Shown: one piece after another, positions 1 to 9,075 of the stretch
Layout of the letters: each line of letters begins with the position of its first letter
How positions within the stretch are numbered: position 1 is the stretch's first letter
Assembly (NCBI GenBank): GCA_002425225.1
Contig: DILV01000018.1
Coordinates: 117,960-181,959, forward strand
Reading direction: 5' to 3'
From: Thiothrix sp. UBA5583
GTDB taxonomy: Bacteria; Pseudomonadota; Gammaproteobacteria; Thiotrichales; Thiotrichaceae
DNA: 64,000 nt
Position numbers and translations under genes: made by a program
The notes under the pieces: generated by a model
What the model saw: the letters and a program-made list of their open reading frames with translations, nothing else
Databases searched by the model: none
What the model was told of the DNA's origin: nothing

Positions 1-384
1 CAACATTTCCAATGAAGGAGCGTAATGCAACAAGGCATTGACCAGCGTTCCCGACCAGTTTCCCGCAGCGGGGTGCACGACCAGCCCGACAGGCTTGTTA
101 ATAACCAGAATGGCGTCATCTTCGTACACAATGTCGAGCGGAATGTCTTCGGGTGCGAATTCTGTTTGCACCTCCTGTACGGCATTGATTATGATGGCTT
201 CGCCACTGGTTAAGCGTTCCTTGGGTTTGAGGACTTTATCCTCTACCCGAATATGCCCCGCCTTGATCCATTTCTGGAGCTGGCTGCGGGAATACTGGGG
301 GCACAGGCTGGCGACGACCTGATCCAGGCGATAACCGTCCATTTCGGGCGGGACGATGCTGATGATCTGTTGATTTTGAAGCAT
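1..384 (-). CDS. rluD: 23S rRNA pseudouridine synthase D (RluD), N-terminal part
   Basis: This is the N-terminal 128 codons of a pseudouridine synthase; the gene runs off the left edge. The minus-strand translation starts MLQNQQIISIVPPEMDGYRL and continues with an S4 RNA-binding domain (about residues 15-75). It then enters the catalytic domain with NKPVGLVVHPAAGN, a motif typical of the RluA/RluC/RluD family. RluD modifies uridines in helix 69 of 23S rRNA. The gene is divergent from bamD, the same arrangement as in E. coli and many gammaproteobacteria, which supports RluD over RluA or RluC. The catalytic HRLD segment lies outside the window. The plus-strand open frames over this stretch are shadows. 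Confidence 0.9.
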   Translation of the reverse strand, partial: MLQNQQIISIVPPEMDGYRLDQVVASLCPQYSRSQLQKWIKAGHIRVEDKVLKPKERLTSGEAIIINAVQEVQTEFAPEDIPLDIVYEDDAILVINKPVGLVVHPAAGNWSGTLVNALLHYAPSLEML

Positions 385-447
385 TCTTAATCCGGTTGAA
401 TACGCTATACTTGCAAACTCATTCTATCATCATGTGTTGTTAAGCAA

Positions 448-1266
448 ATGTCGATAACCACAAAAAGACTCAAGGCCAGTGCTTATCTGGCGGGTATGTT
501 GGCTCTCACGGCTGGTTTTAGTGGCTGTTCCATCATGTCCCAAACCACGTCGATCTTTTCCCAGACTGAAAAAGACCCTACTGAGGGCTGGTCTGCCAAC
601 AAGATTTACGTAACCGCCAAGGAAGCCCTCAACGCAGGTGACTACGAGCGAGCCATCACCCTGTATGAAGCACTGGAAGCCCGTTACCCGCTAGGCCGTT
701 TTGCCCAGCAGGCACAACTGGAAAAAGCCTATGCTTACTACAAGTACGACGAGGCCGATTCCGCACTGGATGAAATCGACCGCTTCCTACGCATGAATCC
801 CGGCAGCGAAAATGTGGATTATGCCCTGTACCTGCGTGGTCTGGTGAATTTCAACCGGGGCAGCAGCATCGTTGACCAAGTTTTCCCGCGCAGCATTGCC
901 GATCTGGACAGCGTGCGCCAGAAAGAGTCATTCCAGGACTTTTCGCATGTCGTAACCCGCCACCCGAACAGCAAATACGCACCGGATGCCCGTTCCCGCC
1001 TGCAATACCTGCGCAACAGTCTGGCGGAATCCGAAGTCAATGTGGCGAAATACTACATGTTGCGTGGTGCGTGGCTGGCTGCTTTCAACCGGGCAGAATA
1101 CGCTATCAAGCATTATCAGGGGTCGCCAGCCATTGCAGATGCATTGGAAATCAAGATTCAGGCTGCCCACAATCTGGGTAAAACCGATTTGGCGGCTGAC
1201 AGTATGCGGGTCATGGAACTGAATTTCCCGCAACGTGCTGCTGCTTTGCAAAGTAAACTCCGCTAA
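448..1266 (+). CDS. bamD: Outer membrane protein assembly factor BamD
   Basis: A 272-residue lipoprotein of the BAM complex, which folds beta-barrel proteins into the outer membrane. The N-terminal signal peptide ends in a lipobox (GFSGC, Cys at about residue 27). TPR-like helical repeats follow, beginning around ALNAGDYERAITLYEALEAR, with the family-typical segments YPLGRFAQQAQLEKAYAYYK and ALYLRGLVNFNRG. Length matches the family (about 245-280 residues). The gene is monocistronic: it is divergent from rluD and followed by a strong hairpin. The start at 448 puts the signal peptide at the very N terminus. Confidence 0.95.
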   Translation: MSITTKRLKASAYLAGMLALTAGFSGCSIMSQTTSIFSQTEKDPTEGWSANKIYVTAKEALNAGDYERAITLYEALEARYPLGRFAQQAQLEKAYAYYKYDEADSALDEIDRFLRMNPGSENVDYALYLRGLVNFNRGSSIVDQVFPRSIADLDSVRQKESFQDFSHVVTRHPNSKYAPDARSRLQYLRNSLAESEVNVAKYYMLRGAWLAAFNRAEYAIKHYQGSPAIADALEIKIQAAHNLGKTDLAADSMRVMELNFPQRAAALQSKLR

Positions 1267-1277
1267 AACATCGCGCT

Positions 1278-1313
1278 GAAGCTGGAAAAATAAACGGTTA
1301 TTTTTCCAGCTTC
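1278..1313 (+). terminator. Hairpin terminator after bamD
   Basis: A perfect 16-bp inverted repeat (GAAGCTGGAAAAATAA / TTATTTTTCCAGCTTC) with a 4-nt loop, 12 bp after the bamD stop. The descending arm contains a run of five T, so the stem carries its own U-rich part and can work in either direction. There is no further T tract after the stem. Confidence 0.7.
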
Positions 1314-1431
1314 CACTTATCGGAACATTATCCCCATCCCTCAGAAAATAATTTACATTATAGGCATTAGCCTAAAAGCATAAAAACCTTGGCTAAACCC
1401 AAAACAATAATAAGCAAGGGGCTTTGCGAAA

Positions 1432-2034
1432 ATGATTTCACCAAAACTTTCCGGGATTACCGCGCTGTTGTTGTGCGCCATGAGCGCTAACACCTTTGCA
1501 GCGGAGTCCTCCGCGATTTTCACCCCCATTGGCAAATCCGCCAGCAAACCAGACAACTATTTGGGTGGCAGCATTGGTCAGTCATCTGCTGATGGCTTTT
1601 GTGATGCACTCCAGAACTGCGAAGACACTGACCAAAGCTGGAAGCTGTTTGGCGGTGTGCGTGTAAACGAGACTTTTGTGGTGGAAGGTGGTTACATCAA
1701 CTTCGGCGATCACAAAGGGCAAGATACTGGCACAGATGTTTCCCGCTCCACTACTGCCGCCATGCTGGCTGGGGTGGCAGGCATTCCCGTGAATGAAGAG
1801 ATCGAATTGTTCGGCAAAGCTGGCATTGCCCGTTGGAGTCAGGAACGTACCGATGCATCTGGCAAGTCAGACAGCAAAGGAACCAACCTGATGATGGGGG
1901 CGGGAGCCAACTATGATCTGGGTGACAACATGGGCATCCGCGCCGAATGGGAACGTTTCAAGGATATAGGCGATGCCAGCAGCAAGGGCGATGTTGATCT
2001 GCTGAGCGTCGGGGTGACTTTTTCTTCGTTATAA
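1432..2034 (+). CDS. Small outer-membrane beta-barrel protein, copy 1
   Basis: A 200-residue secreted protein with a signal peptide (about 24 residues, cut near NTFA-AES). The mature part looks like a small eight-stranded barrel: alternating strands, GGSIGQSS near the start, FGGVRVNETFVVEGGYINFG in the middle and a C-terminal strand ending in VGVTFSSL, the aromatic-rich end recognised by BAM. It is the first of three tandem paralogues. All share a GGS(I/L)G...C...C-D motif near the mature N terminus; here the two Cys are in DGFCDALQNCED and could form a disulfide. Function is not known; OmpA/OprF-like or opacity-type barrels are the closest general description. Confidence 0.75.
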   Translation: MISPKLSGITALLLCAMSANTFAAESSAIFTPIGKSASKPDNYLGGSIGQSSADGFCDALQNCEDTDQSWKLFGGVRVNETFVVEGGYINFGDHKGQDTGTDVSRSTTAAMLAGVAGIPVNEEIELFGKAGIARWSQERTDASGKSDSKGTNLMMGAGANYDLGDNMGIRAEWERFKDIGDASSKGDVDLLSVGVTFSSL

Positions 2035-2068
2035 CAATAACCCTGCAACTGGGGTAATGAGGGCTTGC

Positions 2069-2740
2069 ATGAAAACATATCTTTCCTGCTCACTGGCAGG
2101 TCTTGCACTATTGCTGAATACCGCCCACGCTGGCGGTGGCTTGGAAGGCTTCGGCCTACCATCCAACATGGATTTTTACGGTGGCGGCAGCATTGGCTCC
2201 TCCAGTGAAGACGGTGCATGTGATGCAGTCAACGGAACAACATCCTGTGAAGACTCTTCCACCGGCTACAAGATTTTTGCAGGCGCACGCCTAGCACCCA
2301 CTGTTAACCAGAATACCCTACCAACCCTGGGTGTGGAAGGCGGCTATATCAATTTTGGCGAAAGCAGTGCGGAAGGTGTCATTCTGTCAGACAGGGGTTT
2401 TGTCATTGATAACAGCTCTTCCGAAAGCGAAACATCTGCGGCTTATCTTGCTGCGGTAGGTTATTTGCCCGTTGCGCCACGAACCGAATTGCTTGGCAAG
2501 GCAGGTATTACCTACTGGAGCCAGGATGGCAAAATTACCAGCGCAACAGGTGAAACACCATCAACAACATCGTCCGAAAGTGGCATCGGTACATTGCTGG
2601 GTGTCGGGGCACAATACCAGATTAATGACAACCTGTCGGTGCGGGGTGAGTACGAACAGGCATTTGGTATCGGCAAGGATACCAGTTTCGCCACCGAACC
2701 CAAGATGATGAGCGTTGGCGCGGTCTTCTCAACCTTATAA
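2069..2740 (+). CDS. Small outer-membrane beta-barrel protein, copy 2
   Basis: Second tandem paralogue, 223 residues from the ATG at 2069, which has a GAGG a few bases upstream and begins directly with a signal peptide (MKTYLSCSLAGLALLLNTAHA). An ATG at 2057 is in frame but would add MRAC before the signal. It keeps the shared blocks YGGGSIGSSSEDGACD, a second Cys in TSCEDSS, VEGGYINFGE, and the C-terminal strand MSVGAVFSTL. It has longer Ser/Thr-rich loops than copy 1. The gap from copy 1 is 34 bp and to copy 3 is 14 bp, so the three genes are probably one transcript. Confidence 0.75.
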   Translation: MKTYLSCSLAGLALLLNTAHAGGGLEGFGLPSNMDFYGGGSIGSSSEDGACDAVNGTTSCEDSSTGYKIFAGARLAPTVNQNTLPTLGVEGGYINFGESSAEGVILSDRGFVIDNSSSESETSAAYLAAVGYLPVAPRTELLGKAGITYWSQDGKITSATGETPSTTSSESGIGTLLGVGAQYQINDNLSVRGEYEQAFGIGKDTSFATEPKMMSVGAVFSTL

Positions 2741-2754
2741 CAAGAACAAAAGCC

Positions 2755-3396
2755 ATGAAAAAACAGCTACTGACAGCCTTGCTCTTTTGCATGAGTGGCA
2801 GTGTATACGCCAACGGTTTTTTCAGCCCTGGCATCAACACCGGCACAACACGCCCTCCCGGCTTCATGAATGGCACCAAACTGTACGCAGGCGGCAGCCT
2901 TGGCGCAGGCCAGCAGGGAGATGTCTGCAATGATCCATTTTTTAACGGTTCCTGTGATGATAAGGACGTTGCCTGGAAAGTCTTTGGCGGAGCACGATTC
3001 GACCCTATGTGGGGAGCAGAAGCCGCTTACAACAAGCTGGGCACAACCAGCAAAACCGGCAATACCAGTGGCAGTTCTGCCGGACTGGAAAACGAGCTGA
3101 CGGGCATCAGTGTTGCCGCTGTGGGTTACGTGCCGGTTGCTACCCAAATTGAAGCTTTCGGCAAGGGTGGGGCCATTTTCTGGGATCGTGAAACAACGCA
3201 AACAGCCGGTGGAGCAACCACCAGCAGCAAGGATGAGGGAACCAGCCCACTGCTGGGCGCAGGCGTGCAATACCAGGTCAATGACAACCTGCACCTGCGC
3301 GGTGAGTGGGAACACATGTTCAATGTCGGCTCGGATTCTGCCTATGAGACCGATGCCGACCTGTATTCCATCGGCCTGATGTATTCCACCCTGTGA
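2755..3396 (+). CDS. Small outer-membrane beta-barrel protein, copy 3
   Basis: Third tandem paralogue, 213 residues, with signal peptide [19 protein letters not shown]. The shared N-terminal block appears as [15 protein letters not shown] with a second Cys in NGSCDDKD, followed by [20 protein letters not shown]. The chain ends in the barrel-type strand [10 protein letters not shown]. It is the most diverged of the three in its loops. Role unknown; the conserved Cys pair and the variable loops fit a surface-exposed barrel. Confidence 0.75.
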   Translation: MKKQLLTALLFCMSGSVYANGFFSPGINTGTTRPPGFMNGTKLYAGGSLGAGQQGDVCNDPFFNGSCDDKDVAWKVFGGARFDPMWGAEAAYNKLGTTSKTGNTSGSSAGLENELTGISVAAVGYVPVATQIEAFGKGGAIFWDRETTQTAGGATTSSKDEGTSPLLGAGVQYQVNDNLHLRGEWEHMFNVGSDSAYETDADLYSIGLMYSTL

Positions 3397-3409
3397 AAAC
3401 CTATCTCCC

Positions 3410-3441
3410 CCGGAAGGGCTGCATTGCAGCAACCTTTCCGG
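3410..3441 (+). other. Stem-loop between the barrel genes and rpe
   Basis: An inverted repeat with arms CCGGAAGGGCTGC and GCAGCAACCTTTCCGG, loop ATT, with small bulges. It starts 13 bp after the stop of the third barrel gene and ends 46 bp before the rpe ATG. It may end or attenuate transcription from the upstream operon. There is no T tract after it, so a simple Rho-independent terminator is not certain. Confidence 0.45.
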
Positions 3442-3487
3442 TAGAGTGGGGAGCGTTTTGGTCGCCACAGTTCTGAGGAGAAACAAT

Positions 3488-4186
3488 ATGGCACGTCAAG
3501 CTGATTTCATTGCACCTTCCATCCTGTCCGCCGACTTTGCCCGTCTGGGGGAAGAAGTCGTCAACGTACTGACTTCCGGCGCTGATATTGTGCACTTCGA
3601 CGTGATGGATAACCATTACGTCCCCAACCTGACCATCGGCCCGCTGGTATGCGAAGCCCTGCGCAAGCACGGCGTGACCGCCCCCATCGACGTGCACCTG
3701 ATGGTCAAGCCAGTTGACCGCATCATTCCTGACTTCGCCAAGGCGGGCGCAACCTACATTACTTTCCACCCGGAAGCCTCCGAACACGTTGACCGCACCC
3801 TGCAACTGATCCGCAGCGAAGGCTGCAAATCTGGTATGGTGTTCAACCCGGCTACTCCGCTGTCGGTGCTGGAATACGTGATGGACAAGGTGGACATGAT
3901 CCTGCTGATGTCGGTCAACCCCGGTTTCGGCGGGCAGAGCTTCATTCCGTCCGCACTCGACAAACTGCGTCAGGCTCGCAAGATGATTGATGACTCCGGT
4001 CTGGACATCCGTCTGGAAATCGACGGTGGCGTGAAAGCCAGCAATATCCGTGAAATCAAGGAAGCGGGTGCAGATACTTTCGTGGCTGGTTCAGCGATTT
4101 TCAATGCAGCCAAAGCCACCGATCCGCAGCATTACAACAGTATTCTGGCGGAATTCCGGGCGCAATTGGCAGAAGCGAAGGTTTAA
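3488..4186 (+). CDS. rpe: Ribulose-phosphate 3-epimerase
   Basis: A 232-residue TIM-barrel enzyme that interconverts ribulose-5-phosphate and xylulose-5-phosphate in the pentose phosphate and Calvin pathways. Family motifs are all present: [53 protein letters not shown] and [12 protein letters not shown] chose the ATG at 3488 because an AGGAG lies just upstream and translation then starts [14 protein letters not shown], the normal N terminus; the frame is open to 3446 but that start would add 14 atypical residues. It leads the rpe-gph-trpE-trpG run. Confidence 0.95.
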   Translation: MARQADFIAPSILSADFARLGEEVVNVLTSGADIVHFDVMDNHYVPNLTIGPLVCEALRKHGVTAPIDVHLMVKPVDRIIPDFAKAGATYITFHPEASEHVDRTLQLIRSEGCKSGMVFNPATPLSVLEYVMDKVDMILLMSVNPGFGGQSFIPSALDKLRQARKMIDDSGLDIRLEIDGGVKASNIREIKEAGADTFVAGSAIFNAAKATDPQHYNSILAEFRAQLAEAKV

Positions 4187-4194
4187 GATAAAGA

Positions 4195-4236
4195 ACCCCT
4201 CACCCCCAACCCCTCTCCCTCAAGGGGAGAGGGGTT
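4195..4236. repeat. Palindromic GC-rich repeat (half element)
   Basis: The 64-bp gap between rpe and gph is mostly one repeat: ACCCCTCACCCC followed by a hairpin CCCCTCTCCC-TCAAG-GGGAGAGGGG. The same unit occurs twice, in inverted pairing, inside dnaX at 55501-55627, and a degenerate hairpin of similar type lies near 22401. It sits 9 bp after the rpe stop and 14 bp before gph, so it may modulate the mRNA between the two genes. Confidence 0.8.
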
Positions 4237-4250
4237 AAGAGAGAGAAATC

Positions 4251-4925
4251 ATGTTCAAACCAAAAATGGTATTGATCGACGTGGACGGGACGCTGGTTGA
4301 CAGCGTTCCCGACCTGACGTTTTGCGTCGATGCAATGATGCAGCAACTGGATATGCCGGTGCGTGGTGAAGCGGCGGTGCGCCAGTGGGTCGGCAATGGC
4401 GTGCAACGGCTGGTAGAACGCGCCCTGACCAACGATCTGGATGGAATGCCGGATGCCGCACTGTTTGCACGCGCCATGCCGGTTTTCATGGACTTGTACG
4501 CAGAAAACACGTCTAAACGCAGTCGTCTGTATGACGGTGTGCTGGAGGGGCTGGATTTCCTGCAAGGTTGCAAGGGGCTGAAAATCGGCTGCGTCACCAA
4601 CAAGGCTGCGCAATTCACCCACCCATTGCTGAAGGATCTAGGCATTTTCGACCGTTTCGAGATCATCATCAGCGGCGATACCCTGCCGGAAAAGAAACCG
4701 CATCCCCTGCCATTGCTGCACGCTGCCGAGGCATTGTGCGTAAAGCCGGAAGATGCAGTGATGATCGGTGACTCAAAGTCCGACGTAAAAGCGGCGCGGG
4801 CTGCCGGTTTCCAGATCATCTGCATGACCTACGGCTATAACCACGGCGAAGATATTCGTAACTATCACCCCGATGCTGTGATAGACTCGATGGCTGAATT
4901 CAGCAACCTGATTAGCTGCAACTGA
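4251..4925 (+). CDS. gph: Phosphoglycolate phosphatase (HAD family)
   Basis: A 224-residue HAD-superfamily phosphatase. Motif I is DVDGTLVDS (nucleophile Asp at about residue 10), motif II Thr lies in GCVTNKAAQ, motif III Lys in EKKPHPLP and motif IV in MIGDSKSDVKAARAAG. The helical cap (residues 20-90) is that of Gph. It removes phosphate from 2-phosphoglycolate, a by-product of Rubisco oxygenation and of DNA 3'-end repair. Its position between rpe and trpE is the classic gammaproteobacterial order. Confidence 0.93.
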   Translation: MFKPKMVLIDVDGTLVDSVPDLTFCVDAMMQQLDMPVRGEAAVRQWVGNGVQRLVERALTNDLDGMPDAALFARAMPVFMDLYAENTSKRSRLYDGVLEGLDFLQGCKGLKIGCVTNKAAQFTHPLLKDLGIFDRFEIIISGDTLPEKKPHPLPLLHAAEALCVKPEDAVMIGDSKSDVKAARAAGFQIICMTYGYNHGEDIRNYHPDAVIDSMAEFSNLISCN

Positions 4926-5014
4926 TGAAATACATTCCGAATAAAACGTGGCGATGGCGTTCCCGCTAACCCCAGCAGGAAGTGTTTCGTTGACCGTTTT
5001 ATTTGGAAGCCCTC

Positions 5015-6496
5015 ATGAATCAGGATACCTTTGATACTTATATTGCCCAAGGCTACAACCGTGTCCCCGTCCGCCGCACCACTCTGGCAGACCTCGACAC
5101 CCCGTTAAGCGCCTATCTCAAACTGGCTGATGCGCCCTATTCCTACCTGTTCGAGTCTGTACAGGGCGGGGAGAAATGGGGGCGTTATTCCATGCTCGGC
5201 CTGCCCGCCAAAACGTTCATCAAGGTGTTTGGTTTGCGGGTGGAATTGCACCGCGCCCATCAACCGGTTGAAAGTTTTGACGTAGTTGACCCATTGGCGT
5301 GGATTACGTCATTCCAGCAACAATACAACGTGCCGGACATTGAAGGTTTGCCACGTTTCAACGGCGGTCTGGTCGGCTATTTCGGCTACGAAACCATCCG
5401 TTACATTGAGAAAAAACTCAGCACGGGGCGTGACAAGCCCGACCCGATCGGCACGCCTGACATCCTGCTGATGGTGTCAGATGAGGTGGTGGTATTCGAC
5501 AACCTGCGCGGCGAACTGCATTTGATCGTGCTGGCAGAAGCCGGTGGTTTCCAGCAAGCGCAGCAACGGCTGGATGCGCTGGAACGCCAGTTGCAGGAAG
5601 CTCGCCGCCTCTACCAACCTGCCCCTAAAGCCCGGCAGGTTGAGGAAAGCGATTTCGTTTCCGGCTTTACCGAGCAGGGCTTCAAGGATGCGGTGGTCGC
5701 TGCCAAGGAATACATCAAGGCCGGTGACATCATGCAGGTAGTACTTTCGCAACGCATGAGCATCCCGTTTGAAGCCCCACCGCTGGACTTGTACCGCGCC
5801 TTGCGCCGCCTCAACCCGTCGCCGTACATGTATTTCCTCAATCTGGGCGATTTCCACATCGTCGGCTCCTCACCGGAAATCCTGGTGCGTCTGGAAGACG
5901 ACGTGATCACTGTGCGCCCGATTGCCGGAACCCGCAAGCGCGGCGACACCGAACAACGCGATCAGGAACTGGAAACCGAACTGCTCAACGACCCCAAGGA
6001 AATAGCCGAACACCTGATGCTGATCGACCTTGGGCGCAACGACACCGGGCGCGTCAGCGAAATCGGCTCCGTCAAGCTGACCGATAAAATGATCGTGGAA
6101 CGCTATTCGCACGTCATGCACATCGTTTCCAACGTCACCGGCAAACTGCTGCCGGGGCTGGATGCGATGGACGTATTACGCGCCACCTTTCCCGCCGGAA
6201 CCGTCAGCGGCGCACCCAAAATCCGTGCGATGGAAATCATCGACGAATTCGAGCCGGTCAAGCGTGGCGTCTACTCCGGTGCGGTCGGCTATCTGGCCTG
6301 GAACGGCAATATGGATACTGCCATTGCCATCCGTACCGCCGTGATCAAGGATACTGTGCTGCACATCCAGGCCGGTGCAGGTGTGGTGTACGACTCCATC
6401 CCCGATTTGGAATGGAAGGAAACCATGAACAAAGGGCGTGCGGTGTTCCGCGCCGCCAGTGCTGCATTATCCGGCCTCAACGGCAAACACAAATAA
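5015..6496 (+). CDS. trpE: Anthranilate synthase component I
   Basis: A 493-residue chorismate-using enzyme that makes anthranilate from chorismate and ammonia, the first step of tryptophan synthesis. An N-terminal TrpE domain (residues 20-170) with the feedback-binding region is followed by the chorismate-binding domain with [51 protein letters not shown] and [20 protein letters not shown] prefer the ATG at 5015 with GGAAG about five bases upstream over the in-frame TTG at 5003. The glutaminase partner trpG follows after 14 bp. Confidence 0.94.
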   Translation: MNQDTFDTYIAQGYNRVPVRRTTLADLDTPLSAYLKLADAPYSYLFESVQGGEKWGRYSMLGLPAKTFIKVFGLRVELHRAHQPVESFDVVDPLAWITSFQQQYNVPDIEGLPRFNGGLVGYFGYETIRYIEKKLSTGRDKPDPIGTPDILLMVSDEVVVFDNLRGELHLIVLAEAGGFQQAQQRLDALERQLQEARRLYQPAPKARQVEESDFVSGFTEQGFKDAVVAAKEYIKAGDIMQVVLSQRMSIPFEAPPLDLYRALRRLNPSPYMYFLNLGDFHIVGSSPEILVRLEDDVITVRPIAGTRKRGDTEQRDQELETELLNDPKEIAEHLMLIDLGRNDTGRVSEIGSVKLTDKMIVERYSHVMHIVSNVTGKLLPGLDAMDVLRATFPAGTVSGAPKIRAMEIIDEFEPVKRGVYSGAVGYLAWNGNMDTAIAIRTAVIKDTVLHIQAGAGVVYDSIPDLEWKETMNKGRAVFRAASAALSGLNGKHK

Positions 6497-6510
6497 GCAG
6501 GAGGTGTAAG

Positions 6511-7095
6511 ATGCGTGTCTTAATGGTTGATAACTATGACTCTTTTACTTACAACCTTGTTCAGTATCTGGGTGAGTTGGGTGCAGACGTTCAGGTTGTA
6601 CGTAACGACGAAATCCCGGTGGAAGCGATTGACGATATTGCGCCGGACAAGATCGTGCTGTCCCCCGGCCCTTGTACGCCGACCGAAGCGGGTATTTCCA
6701 TCCCCACCCTGCTGCGCTTTGCCGGAAAAATCCCGATTCTGGGCGTATGCCTTGGGCATCAATCCATCGGGCAGGCGTTTGGCGGCAGGATTATCCGCGC
6801 CAAGGAAATCATGCACGGCAAAACCTCCATGATCCATCACAAAGGCGTGGGCGTATTCAGCAACTTGCCCAGCCCGCTGGAAGCTACCCGCTACCATTCG
6901 CTGGTGATTGAGCAGGCAACCATCCCCGACTGTCTGGAAATTACCGCGTGGACGAAAACGGCAGACGGCAAGCTGGATGAAATCATGGGCGTGCGGCATA
7001 AAACCCTGCCGGTGGAAGGGGTGCAGTTCCACCCGGAATCCATCCTGACGCAGTATGGGCATGAGATGCTGAGGAATTTTCTGGATGGAAAATAA
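6511..7095 (+). CDS. trpG: Anthranilate synthase component II (glutamine amidotransferase)
   Basis: A 194-residue class I glutamine amidotransferase supplying ammonia to TrpE; it could also serve aminodeoxychorismate synthase as PabA. The start is fixed by a strong GGAGG ten bases before the ATG and by the family N terminus [20 protein letters not shown]. The nucleophile is Cys80 in GVCLGHQ, and the His-Glu pair lies in VQFHPESI. Oxyanion region LSPGPCTP is intact. The trpD and trpC genes that usually follow are absent here; an RDD membrane gene overlaps the 3' end by 11 bp instead. Confidence 0.93.
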   Translation: MRVLMVDNYDSFTYNLVQYLGELGADVQVVRNDEIPVEAIDDIAPDKIVLSPGPCTPTEAGISIPTLLRFAGKIPILGVCLGHQSIGQAFGGRIIRAKEIMHGKTSMIHHKGVGVFSNLPSPLEATRYHSLVIEQATIPDCLEITAWTKTADGKLDEIMGVRHKTLPVEGVQFHPESILTQYGHEMLRNFLDGK

Positions 7096-7531
7096 CGTCA
7101 CCCTCCTGCGCCGCCTTGGTGCAATGATCTACGACACCGTACTCGCCGGTTTCAGTATCGTGGTGGTCGCTGGCATCATTGCCGTCATTTTCCAGAGCAT
7201 CACTGGCATCAAACTGCCTGACGTGGCGATGATCCTGCTCTACGCGGGCATGGCTTATGGCTTTTTTACCTTTTTCTGGATGCGCGGCGGGCAAACGCTG
7301 GGGATGCGGGCTTGGAAAGTGCGCGTAGTCACCAGCGACGATCAGCCCATCAACCGCCAGCAGGCCTCGGCGCGTTTCCTCTGGTCTATTGCCAGTTGGG
7401 CTGCGCTGGGTATCGGTTTTCTGGTTTCCCTTGTCAACACTGACAAACTGACGTGGCATGACCGTTTTTCCGGTACACGTCTGATCAGGATTGAAAAACC
7501 CCTTCCCTGGTGGCCCCGGCAGCAAAAATAG
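7085..7531 (+). CDS. RDD family membrane protein
   Basis: A 148-residue inner-membrane protein with three or four hydrophobic helices (about residues 15-40, 50-70, 95-115). The RDD signature is recognisable: [15 protein letters not shown] at the N terminus, [16 protein letters not shown] in the middle and [13 protein letters not shown] near the end. Members are proposed to be transporters or membrane scaffolds, but the substrate is unknown. The start codon lies inside the end of trpG (ATGGAAAATAA overlap), so the two are probably translationally coupled. Confidence 0.85.
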   Translation: MENNVTLLRRLGAMIYDTVLAGFSIVVVAGIIAVIFQSITGIKLPDVAMILLYAGMAYGFFTFFWMRGGQTLGMRAWKVRVVTSDDQPINRQQASARFLWSIASWAALGIGFLVSLVNTDKLTWHDRFSGTRLIRIEKPLPWWPRQQK

Positions 7532-7587
7532 TCGGTCTGGGGTAAACTTACCCGCTATCACCACCAGAATGACTGCAAGGATAATGC

Positions 7588-9075
7588 ATGAACTACCACT
7601 TTGAGGCATCTGCCAACCCCGCCACCATCCATACCGATTGCGTGATCGTGGGCATCTATAAACAGGGCAAACTGTCAGCGGCGGCCAGTCAACTGGATGC
7701 AGCCAGTGAAGGTGCCATTACTGCCCATCTGGACATGGGTGATTTCAGCGGCGACAAGCATCGTACCAGCCTGGTGTACAAACTGCCGGGTGTTACCAGC
7801 AAACGAGTGCTGCTGGTGGGCATGGGGGAAAAGGACAAACTAACCCAGGAATCCCTCGCACAGCTTACCCAAACAGCAGTTAATGCGCTGAAAACCAGCA
7901 AAACCAACAATGTGGTTTCCTTCCTGACCGATGAAATTGCCCCGGACTTTCTGGAAGCAGCCGTGCGCCAAACAGTAACTGCCGTAACGGATGCGCTGTA
8001 CACTTTCGACCAGTTCAAGAGCAAGAAAGACGAAGCAGCCCGCCCGGTATTGGCAGGCTGGACGGTTGCCCACACACTCGCCGGTGATTTCAGCAAACCA
8101 CTCAGTCATGGTATTGCCATTGCTGAAGGCATGTGCGTCGCCCGTGACCTTGCCAACAGCCCCGGCAATGTCTGCACCCCCTCCCATCTGGCAATGGTGG
8201 CGCAGGAGCTTGCCAATTCTTCCAACAAAACCGACGTCAACATTCTTGAAGAAGGCGACATGGAAGCCTTGGGCATGGGTTCTTTCCTGTCGGTGTCCAA
8301 GGGCAGTGCGCAAGACGGCAAAATGATCATCCTGCAATACCACGGCGGTAAAACCGGTGAAGCGCCGCTAGTACTGGTAGGCAAAGGCATTACCTTCGAC
8401 ACCGGTGGCATCTCACTTAAACCGAGCGCTGCCATGGATGAAATGAAATTCGACATGAGTGGAGCAGCCAGTGTGTTGGGGACAATGACCGCCTGCATTG
8501 CCATGCAATTACCCTTGAATGTGGTCGGCATGATCGCAGCGGCTGAGAACATGCCTAGCAGCAAAGCCAGCAAACCGGGCGACATCGTGACCAGCATGTC
8601 CGGCAAGACCATCGAAATTCTCAATACGGATGCGGAAGGTCGTCTGGTCTTGTGTGATGCCCTCACCTACGCCGAACGCTTCAACCCGGCAGCCGTCATC
8701 GACATTGCTACCCTGACTGGTGCGTGCATCACTGCGCTGGGGCATCACACCAGTGGACTGCTTGGCAATAGCGATGCACTGGCAGAAGAAATCATCATTG
8801 CCAGCAAACAGGCCAGTGATGATGTGTGGCGCTTGCCTATGGGTGAAAAATATCAGGATCAGCTCAAAAGCAACTTCGCCGACATGGCAAACATTGGTGG
8901 CGCACCGGGCGGCACGATCACCGCCGCCTGTTTCCTGTCACGCTTTGCCGAAAACTATCCGTGGGCACATCTGGATATTGCCGGTACTGCCTGGAAAAGC
9001 GGTGCGGCAAAAGGCGCGACCGGACGCCCGGTTCCCCTGCTGTGCCAATGGCTGATCAACCGTGCTGGCACATGA
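7588..9075 (+). CDS. pepA: Leucyl aminopeptidase (M17)
   Basis: A 495-residue M17 metallopeptidase that removes N-terminal residues from peptides in the cytoplasm; in some bacteria PepA is also a DNA-binding accessory protein. The C-terminal catalytic domain carries VGKGITFDTGGISLKPS, the metal-binding signature NTDAEGRLVL (about residue 346) and IDIATLTGAC. Length is the usual one for the family. The stop overlaps the start of holC by four bases, as in many gammaproteobacteria. Confidence 0.95.
   Translation: MNYHFEASANPATIHTDCVIVGIYKQGKLSAAASQLDAASEGAITAHLDMGDFSGDKHRTSLVYKLPGVTSKRVLLVGMGEKDKLTQESLAQLTQTAVNALKTSKTNNVVSFLTDEIAPDFLEAAVRQTVTAVTDALYTFDQFKSKKDEAARPVLAGWTVAHTLAGDFSKPLSHGIAIAEGMCVARDLANSPGNVCTPSHLAMVAQELANSSNKTDVNILEEGDMEALGMGSFLSVSKGSAQDGKMIILQYHGGKTGEAPLVLVGKGITFDTGGISLKPSAAMDEMKFDMSGAASVLGTMTACIAMQLPLNVVGMIAAAENMPSSKASKPGDIVTSMSGKTIEILNTDAEGRLVLCDALTYAERFNPAAVIDIATLTGACITALGHHTSGLLGNSDALAEEIIIASKQASDDVWRLPMGEKYQDQLKSNFADMANIGGAPGGTITAACFLSRFAENYPWAHLDIAGTAWKSGAAKGATGRPVPLLCQWLINRAGT

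Noticed and set aside
4925..5015. Tryptophan leader peptide or attenuator before trpE
   Set aside because: No short frame with adjacent Trp codons and no terminator-antiterminator pair is visible in the 90-bp gap.
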